Source: Polyangiaceae bacterium (GTDB lineage: Bacteria > Myxococcota_A > Polyangia > Polyangiales > Polyangiaceae). From it: a stretch of 64,000 nucleotides of DNA. Shown piece by piece: positions 18,727-26,118 of this stretch. The position numbers and the translations under genes were made by a program. The notes beneath the pieces are model-generated. The model worked only from the letters and a program-made list of their open reading frames with translations, was not told where the DNA came from and did no database searches. Numbering within the stretch: position 1 is the first letter of the stretch; each line of letters starts with the position of its first letter. The stretch lies in assembly GCA_025936045.1 (NCBI GenBank), contig JAICUB010000012.1, forward strand, positions 1 to 64,000, given 5' to 3'.

Positions 18727-19242
18727 TCAGCCTTCGATGCAGAAGTAAAAGGTCGCTGCGTCCACCGGCTTTTCGTCGGCGGGGTCGGCGTAATAGTCGA
18801 GAGTGATACGCCAGACGCCGGGCATGAACAGGTAAACGGGCTTGACGGTGTAGCTGCCGCTCGCCGCGTCGAAGGAGACGACGGGCGGCACGGAAGTGCC
18901 GTGGCCGTGGTCGGGCATGAAGAGCTCGACCGCGAGCGTGCCGCTCATGGCGGCGCCGCCCGCGTCCGTGATCGTGAGCGTCCAGGTGTTCGCGCCCTTG
19001 GCGGGCGGCGCGGGATCACTCTCGGTGAGCTCGAAGGCGAGCACGCCGTTGTCGCCCGGTTTTACGAGCTTGGCCGTGTAGGTATCGACGCGCGCGTCGT
19101 CGCTGCACGAAACGTCCCCCGAGAACGCACCGCCCTCGGCGCCCGCGTCCGAGGTCGGGCTCGGAGCGGACGGCGCACCACCGCAGCCGCTCATGAGGAC
19201 GGCGGCAGCGAAAAACCCGCGTAGACGAGCGAAGCCTTGCAT
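18727..19242 (-). CDS. YtkA-like domain lipoprotein
   Basis: A 171-residue lipoprotein with a signal peptide ending LMSGCGG. The mature domain has VELFMPDHGHGTSVPP near residue 110 and VYLFMPGVWRITLDY near 140, typical of YtkA-like (PF13115-type) domains, which have an immunoglobulin-like fold and often occur with copper or cytochrome functions. The MPDHGHG segment provides Met and His side chains that could bind a metal. It is convergent with the pentaheme gene and divergent from the small monohaem gene, surrounded by envelope redox proteins. A related domain is in the gene at 19794. Confidence 0.75.
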   Translation of the reverse strand: MQGFARLRGFFAAAVLMSGCGGAPSAPSPTSDAGAEGGAFSGDVSCSDDARVDTYTAKLVKPGDNGVLAFELTESDPAPPAKGANTWTLTITDAGGAAMSGTLAVELFMPDHGHGTSVPPVVSFDAASGSYTVKPVYLFMPGVWRITLDYYADPADEKPVDAATFYFCIEG

Positions 19243-19333
19243 CGGAGCGCGGAAGGAAGCGTAGCCTCATTCGCCGCGCCGGCCATGCTCGATGCTTGCA
19301 TCGACCGCTGCTTCGGCACAGGCTGATGTTCGG

Positions 19334-19711
19334 ATGCGCCCGCGAGCTCGTTGGTTTCGGGCGCTCGTCTTCGCGCTGGTGGGCTGCGGGTCGAACGACG
19401 GCTCGGACGGACATTCCAAGGGCTGCAAGCCGGGGCTGCCGACGACCGACGCCTGCGGGGCGAGCGCGCCGAGCTACGCGACGGACATCGCCCCGCTCGT
19501 CCGAGAGCGCTGCTTGAGCTGCCATTTCGCGGGCAACACGAACTCGAGCGTCGTGCTCGAGACACAGGCCGAGATCCACCAGCGAGCGCAGCTCGTGGAG
19601 ACGCAGGTCTATCGCTGCTCCATGCCGCCCCCGGGTGAAGCGACACCCCTCGCCGAAGACGAGCGCGCCGAGCTCTTGCAGTGGCTCGTCTGTGGCACGC
19701 CGAACAACTGA
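19334..19711 (+). CDS. Small monohaem c-type cytochrome-like lipoprotein
   Basis: A 125-residue predicted lipoprotein with a lipobox ALVGCGS near residue 18. It has a single canonical haem motif CLSCHF in the context YATDIAPLVRERCLSC, and RCSMPPPGEATPL supplies a methionine that could be the sixth haem ligand. The domain ends ELLQWLVCGTP. This is the myxobacterial version of the small cytochrome domain also seen at 16727-17194, here with ordinary CXXCH spacing. The ATG at 19334 is chosen because it starts the signal peptide; no strong ribosome-binding site precedes it. It probably passes electrons to neighbouring envelope redox proteins. Confidence 0.8.
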   Translation: MRPRARWFRALVFALVGCGSNDGSDGHSKGCKPGLPTTDACGASAPSYATDIAPLVRERCLSCHFAGNTNSSVVLETQAEIHQRAQLVETQVYRCSMPPPGEATPLAEDERAELLQWLVCGTPNN

Positions 19712-19793
19712 TCCGTGACGCGCGGAGCCCGATGGCCGCGGCGGAACGCTCTTGGGGGTTGACGCCGGGCGCGCGTGGCACAAAAGCGCCGCG

Positions 19794-20474
19794 GTGAACT
19801 CGCTTGGCTCGCTCTCGCGTTTTGGTTTTTCTATCCTTTCTGCGCTCGCGTTCGGCGCGCCCGGTTGCGCGACTCAAAAGACGGACGACGGCGACCAGAG
19901 CTCCGTCGCCTGCATGAACTCGGGAGGGCCGCTGGAAAACGGCAGCGTGGACATGCATTGCGTGGACTCGACGAGCGGCGACCCGATCGCCCAGAGCGTC
20001 GGAAAGTGCGTGCGGGACATCGACAAGAGCGGCGGCATGGCCGGCGCGGGGGGCAGGGACGGCATGGACGGCGCCGCGGGAGCCGGCAGCGGCGAGGAGA
20101 CCTTCGCCGTGCTCGCATCGCATGTGGGCGCGGACGACGACTGCAAATACGATGTGAGCTTCACGACTTCATGTATCGAAGTCGGTCACGACGCCACGTT
20201 TCGAGTGACGCTCACCGCGCGCGCGGACGGCTCGCCGGCGACGGGCGCCCACCCCGACAGCCCGGAGATTTATCTCGAGTCCGACCCGTCGCACATCTCC
20301 CCGAGCGTCGCCATCACCGCGCCCGAGGATCCACCGGGCACCTACACGATTGGCCCCATCGACTTCGATCAACCGGGACGGTGGGTCGTGCGGTTCCACT
20401 TCTATGAGACGTGCAGCGATCTCCCGCTCGACTCTCCGCACGGACACGTCGCGTTTTATATCGACGTGCCGTAA
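19794..20474 (+). CDS. YtkA-like lipoprotein, hypothetical
   Basis: A 226-residue predicted lipoprotein. The signal peptide reads SRFGFSILSALAFGAPGCAT, with Cys as the first mature residue. A Gly/Asp-rich linker (GGMAGAGGRDGMDG) is followed by a C-terminal domain (about residues 110-226) with TSCIEVGHDATFRVTL and DQPGRWVVRFHFY, similar in layout to the YtkA-like domain of the gene at 18727. Several cysteines could form disulfides. The start is uncertain: GTG at 19794 gives a normal signal peptide, while a TTG at 19752 would add 14 unlikely residues. It ends the envelope redox cluster. Function unknown. Confidence 0.7.
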   Translation: MNSLGSLSRFGFSILSALAFGAPGCATQKTDDGDQSSVACMNSGGPLENGSVDMHCVDSTSGDPIAQSVGKCVRDIDKSGGMAGAGGRDGMDGAAGAGSGEETFAVLASHVGADDDCKYDVSFTTSCIEVGHDATFRVTLTARADGSPATGAHPDSPEIYLESDPSHISPSVAITAPEDPPGTYTIGPIDFDQPGRWVVRFHFYETCSDLPLDSPHGHVAFYIDVP

Positions 20475-20526
20475 TCTTTTCGACGGAGCCCGCGCAACTG
20501 CGACCGGCGACGACCGATAGCCCGGT

Positions 20527-20847
20527 ATGACCATCTCCGTCGACGGGGTCAGACTGGAGGCGACGGCGTCTTCGGGACCACAGGCCACAGAGCTTGCGCG
20601 CGCGCCGGCGAGCACCGCAAAAGCTTCCGATTTTGCGCGCCTCTGGCGGCAGGTCGGACGGGAGATCGACCGCGGTGAAGCGTTGATCGGCTCGGCGCGG
20701 CAAGCCGCCGTGGGACGAATGGACGCCGGGACCTTGATTGCGCTTCAAGCCGGCATCTACCGATACGGCGAGGCGATCGACTTGACGGTCAAGCTCGTGG
20801 ATCGAGCGAGCACGGCGGTCCGAACCATCCTCGAGAGTGGTCGTTGA
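20527..20847 (+). CDS. Possible type III secretion inner-rod (SctI/YscI-like) protein, orphan
   Basis: A 106-residue cytoplasmic-type protein without signal peptide. The C-terminal half (RMDAGTLIALQAGIYRYGEA, then DLTVKLVDRASTAVRTILES) matches the general pattern of EscI/YscI/HrpB inner-rod proteins, which have a 'LQ..lyrY...v.l..kvv..a...i.tLl' helical tail. The rod protein forms the shaft base in the type III injectisome. No other secretion gene is within the window, so this would be an orphan. The match is by eye only and a short helical protein can mimic it. It lies 52 nt after the YtkA-like gene and 115 nt before the small His/Cys protein. Confidence 0.45.
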   Translation: MTISVDGVRLEATASSGPQATELARAPASTAKASDFARLWRQVGREIDRGEALIGSARQAAVGRMDAGTLIALQAGIYRYGEAIDLTVKLVDRASTAVRTILESGR

Positions 20848-20962
20848 GGTCATGACGCTCGTGGTCGAGACGCCGGCGCGCCTTGCTCGAGGTCGAGCTT
20901 CGTGTTTGACTCACGCCGACTGGATGCCGTCGCCGTCAGGACCTGAACGCCGCTACGCCGCA

Positions 20963-21349
20963 ATGATGCGGGCGCTCGCTGCGTTCGTCTCGTGTGGGGC
21001 GGCGTGGGCGGTCGTGGTGGCGCAGCTCACGACGGCGCTGCATTTCGCGCTGATTTCCCACGAAGTCTGCGCCGATCACGGCGAGCTCGTGCACGGCTCG
21101 CCTGGCGTGCGCCACCTGCGCTCGCGCGCGCACGAGACTGTCGCGACCACCGGCGCTGCGCAGACCGAACACGAGCATTGTCCGCTCTTGAGCCGCCGGC
21201 TCGAGCGAACGGCCGTGCTCGACGTGCCGGGGGTCCGTTTGCCGGACGTCGCCTGCACCTTCGTCAGCGGAGTCGTCCACGCGAGCGGCCGCCTACCGAC
21301 GCGCAGTGAGCTCCTGTTGTCGGCGCCGAAGCAGTCACCGCCAGTCTAG
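20963..21349 (+). CDS. Small His/Cys membrane-associated protein
   Basis: A 128-residue protein with one N-terminal hydrophobic segment (AAFVSCGAAWAVVVAQL, residues 5-25) that may be a signal peptide or anchor. Directly after it come SHEVCADHGELVHG and later TEHEHCPLL, so His and Cys residues lie in two clusters that could bind a metal. The tail is LLLSAPKQSPPV. I have the impression that such proteins recur upstream of TonB receptors in Myxococcota, but cannot name the family; a DUF2946-like relationship is possible. The ATG at 20963 or 20966 is chosen because the hydrophobic segment follows it. It lies 180 nt upstream of the receptor gene. Confidence 0.6.
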   Translation: MMRALAAFVSCGAAWAVVVAQLTTALHFALISHEVCADHGELVHGSPGVRHLRSRAHETVATTGAAQTEHEHCPLLSRRLERTAVLDVPGVRLPDVACTFVSGVVHASGRLPTRSELLLSAPKQSPPV

Positions 21350-21529
21350 CGCGCGCCGTGCGCCCAACGATCGACCCGTCGAGCTCGCCGTTCGAGCAGG
21401 CGATGGAGCGCGCCTGCGCTCGCCTGCCACTTTTGCGCCTTCAATCGAAGAGAGCGTTGCCACGCCGTCGACGCACCCTGCGCAATGCACGGGGCCGTTC
21501 GCCTGCCGCTCTACAGCCGGAATCCATCG

Positions 21530-24118
21530 ATGTCATTTGCCTCCGTCCCCCTTCGCGCGCGGCGTTTTTGCCGTGCGCTCAGTGTCGTCATCGCTTGTGG
21601 AACGACCAGCTCGCTCGCAAGCGCGGCTGACGTCGTGCCACCCACGCTCGTTCAAGACGCGGCGCCCCTTTGGCCGGGGTCGCCGGCGGACCACGACGTC
21701 GTCGTGCCCGTGCTGCTCACCGTGCGAGTCGACGGCAGCGTGGCGCGCGTGGAGGTGGTCGAAAGCCGCGGCGCCGACTATGACCGCGCCGCTTCCGTAG
21801 CCGCCGCAGAGTGGCGCTTCAGGGCTGCCACCCGCGACGGCGTGCCCGTCGCGGCGCGCATCCGCGCCGAAGTGCGCTTTACGGCACCGCCTGCAGCGAC
21901 CGCTCCGAGCCAATCGTCCGCCGCACCGGCGGCTCCCGTTCCCCCTGCCCCGCCTCCGGCCGCTCCCGCTCCACAGGCAGCGGCAACGCCGCCCCCCGTG
22001 GCTCCAGCCTCCCCTGCGCCCGCCGCACCGGTCGAGGTCGTGGTCGAAGGCACGTTACAACCGCCGTCGCGGGGGGCGTCCGACTACACGACGCCCATCG
22101 CCGAGCTGAAGCGCGTGCCGCGCAAGAACGCGAGTGATCTATTGAAGCTCGCTCCCGGCGTCTACCTCACGAACGAAGGCGGCGAAGGCCATGCCGAGCG
22201 CATCTACCTGCGTGGCTTCGACGCGCGTGAGGGCCAGGACGTCGAAGCGAGCGTCGACGGCATCCCCATCAACGAGAGCGGCAACCTGCACGGCAACGGC
22301 TTCGCGGATCTCCATTTCATCATCCCGGAGCTCGTGCATTCGCTGCGCGTACTCGAGGGTCCGTTCGATCCGCGTCAGGGCAACTACGCGGTCGCGGGCA
22401 GCGCCGACTATGAAACCGGCCTCACCGAGCGCGGCCTCAGCGCCAAGCTCACGGGCGGGTCGTACGGCACGGAGCGAGCGCTCGTGCTCTACGGCCCGCC
22501 CGGACAGAGCATGCACACTTATGCCGGCGCCGAGCTCTACAAGACCGACGGCTTCGGCCAGAATCGCGACGCCCGCCACGCGGCCGCGATGGGCCAGTAC
22601 GAAGCGCGCAGCGGCAAGCACACCGTCTTTCACCTGAACGGCGCCGCCTATACCGACGACTATCACAGCGCCGGGCTCGTCCGCGCCGACGACGTGGCGA
22701 GCGGGCGCATCGGCTTTTACGGTACGGAAGATCCGCGCCAGGGCGGCGACGGCTCACGCCTGCAAGCCGCCGCCGACGTGCAGACACGTGCCGGCGACTT
22801 CGGCTTTTATCAGCAATTTTTTGCCATCCGGCGCGGCATGCGCCTGCGCGAGAACTTCACGGGCTTCCTGCTCGATACGCAGGAAGCGATTCAAGCGCCC
22901 CACGCGCAACGTGGCGACCTCTTCGACTCGCACGTGGACGAGACGACGCTCGGCGCACGCGGCTTCGCGCGCACCGAAGGCCGCGCCCTTGGCCAAAAGC
23001 AAGAGCTCGAGGTCGGCTATTTCGCGCGAGGCGATCACGTGGACGCGCTCCGTGAGCGCGTCGCCGCGGCGACCGGCGTGCCGTACAAAAAGGACACCGA
23101 CCTCCACTCCGATCTCGCAGACATAGGGATTTACGCCGACGCCGCGCTCCGGCCCTCGAGGACGCTCACGCTACGCGCCGGCGCTCGCGCCGATCTCTTC
23201 AGCTACGACGTGCTCGATGCCTGCGCCGTCCAAGACGTTTCGCTGCCTTCGTCGAGCAGCCCGCCGGGCGACGCGAGCTGTCTCGACCAGGAGCGTGGCG
23301 GAGCACATCGCGAGCCGGATCAACGCTCTTCGACGGCGAGCACGAAGCTCATGCCCCGCGCCGCGCTGCTGCTCGGTCCCTTTTCGAATTTCATGTTTTC
23401 GCTCGCCTGGGGTCAAGGTGTTCGCTCGATCGATCCCTCGTACGTCACGCAGGACGTGAAGACGCCGTTCGCGAGCGTCGAGTCGGAAGAGGGCGGCGTC
23501 GTCTTCGCGCGGAGCTTCGATGCGCTCTCCCTCGTCGCGCGCTCGGTCTTTTTCCGCACCCATGTCGATCGCGACCTCGTCTTCAGCGAAACGCAGGGAC
23601 GCTCGGTGCTCGGCGGCGGCACGACGCGGACGGGCTGGACCGGCGCCGTGCGCCTGACGAACGCGCTGATCGACGAAAATGCCAACGTCACGCTCGTGCG
23701 TTCGGCGTTCGACGACACGCACCTGCTCGTGCCCTACGTGCCGGACATCGTCGTGCGCTCCGACACGGCGCTCGGCGCCGATCTGCCGTTCTCACCTTTC
23801 GGGCACACGCCGCACGGTTCGCTCGCCGTCGGCGCGAGCTACGTCGGACGCCGCGCTCTACCCTACGGAGAGCGCAGCGACACCATTTTCACGCTCGATG
23901 GGTCGGCGGCGGTGCGGTATCGCGCCTTCGAGCTCACGCTCGCCGTCACGAATCTGCTCGACACGCGCTATCGCCTCGCCGAGTACGATTTCGTCTCGAA
24001 CTTCCCGGCGACGCCGGGCGCCGCGCCGACGCTCGTCCCGGCGCGACACTTCGCGGCGGGCGCGCCCCGCATGCTGTTCCTCTCGCTCAGCGCCACCTTC
24101 GGCGCGGGAGATTCCTGA
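21530..24118 (+). CDS. TonB-dependent receptor with N-terminal TonB C-terminal-like domain
   Basis: An 862-residue outer-membrane receptor. After a signal peptide ending LASAADV, residues of about 35-115 form a TonB C-terminal-like domain (VLLTVRVDGSVARVEVVES, AASVAAAEWRFRAAT). A Pro/Ala linker of about 60 residues follows. The plug domain (LKLAPGVYLTNEGGEGHAER, near 205) leads to a long beta-barrel ending in LFLSLSATFGAGDS. TonB-dependent receptors import scarce substrates using energy from a separate TonB protein. Here a TonB-like domain is fused to the receptor itself. The ATG at 21530 begins the signal peptide. The stop overlaps the next start (TGATG). The substrate is unknown; the neighbouring His/Cys protein hints at a metal complex. 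Confidence 0.88.
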   Translation: MSFASVPLRARRFCRALSVVIACGTTSSLASAADVVPPTLVQDAAPLWPGSPADHDVVVPVLLTVRVDGSVARVEVVESRGADYDRAASVAAAEWRFRAATRDGVPVAARIRAEVRFTAPPAATAPSQSSAAPAAPVPPAPPPAAPAPQAAATPPPVAPASPAPAAPVEVVVEGTLQPPSRGASDYTTPIAELKRVPRKNASDLLKLAPGVYLTNEGGEGHAERIYLRGFDAREGQDVEASVDGIPINESGNLHGNGFADLHFIIPELVHSLRVLEGPFDPRQGNYAVAGSADYETGLTERGLSAKLTGGSYGTERALVLYGPPGQSMHTYAGAELYKTDGFGQNRDARHAAAMGQYEARSGKHTVFHLNGAAYTDDYHSAGLVRADDVASGRIGFYGTEDPRQGGDGSRLQAAADVQTRAGDFGFYQQFFAIRRGMRLRENFTGFLLDTQEAIQAPHAQRGDLFDSHVDETTLGARGFARTEGRALGQKQELEVGYFARGDHVDALRERVAAATGVPYKKDTDLHSDLADIGIYADAALRPSRTLTLRAGARADLFSYDVLDACAVQDVSLPSSSSPPGDASCLDQERGGAHREPDQRSSTASTKLMPRAALLLGPFSNFMFSLAWGQGVRSIDPSYVTQDVKTPFASVESEEGGVVFARSFDALSLVARSVFFRTHVDRDLVFSETQGRSVLGGGTTRTGWTGAVRLTNALIDENANVTLVRSAFDDTHLLVPYVPDIVVRSDTALGADLPFSPFGHTPHGSLAVGASYVGRRALPYGERSDTIFTLDGSAAVRYRAFELTLAVTNLLDTRYRLAEYDFVSNFPATPGAAPTLVPARHFAAGAPRMLFLSLSATFGAGDS

Positions 24119-24900
24119 TGTTACGCGCGCTCCTGCTCTGCTGCTCCGCGTTCGCGCTCGGCGGCTGCGTCGGCTCGACGGGCGGCGATCTCTTCGAGTT
24201 CGACGCGTTCGCGCGTGGTCACGCCGGCGCCAGCGCGCCCTTCGTGAACGGCAAGGGCTACACGGTCGCGCTCACGCGGGCGCACGTGCGGGTCGGCGCC
24301 GTTTACCTGAATCGCGCCGTTCCGACCTCGGTCTCGTCGAACACCTCGTGCACGCTCGCAGGCATCTACGTCGCCGAGGTCACGAGCCCGCTCGAGGTGG
24401 ACGCGCTCTCGCCGGAGCCGCAGCCCTTCGCTGCGAGCGGCGAGGCGACCAGCGACACGGCTCGCACCGGCGAGGTCTGGCTCACCGGCGGCGACGTGAA
24501 CGAGCCCGACGATCCGACGGTGATTCTCGACGTGGCCGGGAGCGTCCAACGCGGCGGCACGAGCCTACCGTTCGAAGGGCGGCTCAGTATCGGCGAAAAC
24601 CGCGTCGCGCCCACGCCGCCGGCAGAGCCCGGTCAAAGACCCATCTGCAAGGAGCGCATCGTTTCACCGATCGTCGTCGACGTAGCGCCGGTACGCGGCG
24701 AGAAACTCGCGCTCACCATCGACCCGCGGAGCATGTTCGCCAACGTCGACTTCTCCGAGCTCACGCTCGGCGACGACGGCATCCTGCATTTCGACGACGA
24801 CCCGAACACGGCGACGCCGGCGAGCACGAATCTCTATATCGGCCTACGCGCGACGAGCAGCGTGTATGCCATCGGCTTCGAGCCGGGAGCCCCGCGATGA
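24118..24900 (+). CDS. Lipoprotein in TonB-receptor operon (first)
   Basis: A 260-residue predicted lipoprotein; the signal peptide MLRALLLCCSAFALGGC ends in a LGGC lipobox. The mature part is beta-rich with no motif I recognise: TVALTRAHVRVGAVYLNRA, LDVAGSVQRGG, FEGRLSIGEN and a disulfide-capable Cys pair. The first mature strand pattern (a hydrophobic strand followed by 'V.VGAVYLN') resembles that of the following gene (WQLRFSHVLVTVADV), so the two may be distant paralogues. The ATG overlaps the receptor stop by 1 nt and its stop overlaps the next start as ATGA. It probably serves as an envelope partner of the receptor. Confidence 0.75.
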   Translation: MLRALLLCCSAFALGGCVGSTGGDLFEFDAFARGHAGASAPFVNGKGYTVALTRAHVRVGAVYLNRAVPTSVSSNTSCTLAGIYVAEVTSPLEVDALSPEPQPFAASGEATSDTARTGEVWLTGGDVNEPDDPTVILDVAGSVQRGGTSLPFEGRLSIGENRVAPTPPAEPGQRPICKERIVSPIVVDVAPVRGEKLALTIDPRSMFANVDFSELTLGDDGILHFDDDPNTATPASTNLYIGLRATSSVYAIGFEPGAPR

Positions 24901-26057
24901 CCGCGCCGCGCGTGGGGATCGGTCATTTTGCAGGCTGCGCGGCCTTCGCCGCCTGCTTGGCCTGTTCGACGAGCGCGGAGAACGGCGGCAGCATCACCGT
25001 CCAAATCTCGGGTGAGGCAGCGGCGACCGAAGGCTTCTCGTTTCCAGCGGGCAGCGACGTCACCTTCGAAGACGGCTGGCAACTGCGCTTTTCGCACGTG
25101 CTCGTGACGGTCGCGGACGTGACGCTCTCGGAGAATCCCGACAAGGCACCCGCGGACCAAGCGCAGACGGACGCCGCCGTGGCGCGGGCGGCCGGCCCGT
25201 GGGCGGTCGACCTCGCGCTCGGGGGCAACGCCGTCGCCGCGGGAGGCGAAGGCAGCGCGGTGCCGCTCGCGCGCATCGACGACGAAAACCTGCACGGCGG
25301 GGACGCCTTCGCGCCCGATCGTCGCTACGCGTTCGGCTATCGCATCGTTGTCGCGTCGGCGGACGCGGTACACGTGAACTTCGCGGGCGACGGCGAAGCC
25401 GAAGCGCTCTACACGCGCATGCTCGAAGAGGGCGACGCCGTGCTCTACGCGGGCACGGCGACCTTCGTCGGTACCGACTGCGCCGCGAGCGACAAGTCGT
25501 ACGATTTCGGAGCCCTGCCGCGCGTGGTGCCCTTCGAGCTCGGCTTCGCGACGCCGACGACGTACGTCAACTGCCAGAACGCACAAAACCAAGGCGAGCC
25601 GTTCGAGGGTGAGGACTATCAGCGCGGCATCGCGGTGTTACCGAACCAGCCGGCGCTCGCGCAAATTACCCTGCACCTCGAGCACCCTTTCTTCTCGGAC
25701 ACCGTCCACGACGCGCCGCTTTACTTCGATCAATTGGCCGCGCGCTTCGCGCTGGGCGCCGGACGACCTCTCGTGTCGGCCGACCTCGACGCCCTGGATC
25801 CGACAGGCCTGACGGATCTTTCGGGTGCCGCCTTGCCTTGGCGCGATTGCCCTCACGGCGCCGTCGCGGCAACGCCCCCGCCCGGCAGGCAACGAAGTTT
25901 CGGCGTCGGTCACGTGCTCGTGGATCCGGCGGGCAACCCTGCCGGGGTATTCCGCAATTACCGGGACTTCGTCGCCTACGTCCAAAGCACGCAGGGGCAC
26001 CTGAACGGCGGTGAAGGGCTCTGCTACGTCGCGCGCGACTACCCTTCTCCCGAGTAA
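24897..26057 (+). CDS. Lipoprotein in TonB-receptor operon (second)
   Basis: A 386-residue predicted lipoprotein; the signal peptide ends FAACLACSTS. The mature protein contains LRFSHVLVTVADVTLSENP, APDRRYAFGYRIVVASAD, HLEHPFFSDTVHDAPLYFDQ and a C-terminal CPHGAV segment. Several His residues (in LHGGDAF and HLEHPFF) could bind metal, but I recognise no family. A MbnP-like assignment was considered and not supported. The ATG at 24897 overlaps the previous stop. It closes a three-gene translationally coupled operon with the TonB receptor. Expected location: periplasmic face of a membrane. Confidence 0.72.
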   Translation: MTAPRVGIGHFAGCAAFAACLACSTSAENGGSITVQISGEAAATEGFSFPAGSDVTFEDGWQLRFSHVLVTVADVTLSENPDKAPADQAQTDAAVARAAGPWAVDLALGGNAVAAGGEGSAVPLARIDDENLHGGDAFAPDRRYAFGYRIVVASADAVHVNFAGDGEAEALYTRMLEEGDAVLYAGTATFVGTDCAASDKSYDFGALPRVVPFELGFATPTTYVNCQNAQNQGEPFEGEDYQRGIAVLPNQPALAQITLHLEHPFFSDTVHDAPLYFDQLAARFALGAGRPLVSADLDALDPTGLTDLSGAALPWRDCPHGAVAATPPPGRQRSFGVGHVLVDPAGNPAGVFRNYRDFVAYVQSTQGHLNGGEGLCYVARDYPSPE

Positions 26058-26118
26058 ATTGGCCCGGCCTATACGCCGCTATGGCGATTCTCGAGCTGTC
26101 GTGCAAAAAACTGCGCCC

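Noticed and set aside
20527..20847. FliE-like flagellar protein
   Set aside because: The general helical pattern is shared with FliE, but the C-terminal LQ...Y...VDRAS layout fits SctI better and no flagellar genes are near.
24897..26057. MbnP (copper-binding methanobactin-associated) assignment
   Set aside because: Location beside a TonB receptor suggested it, but the typical MbnP motifs were not found in the translated sequence.
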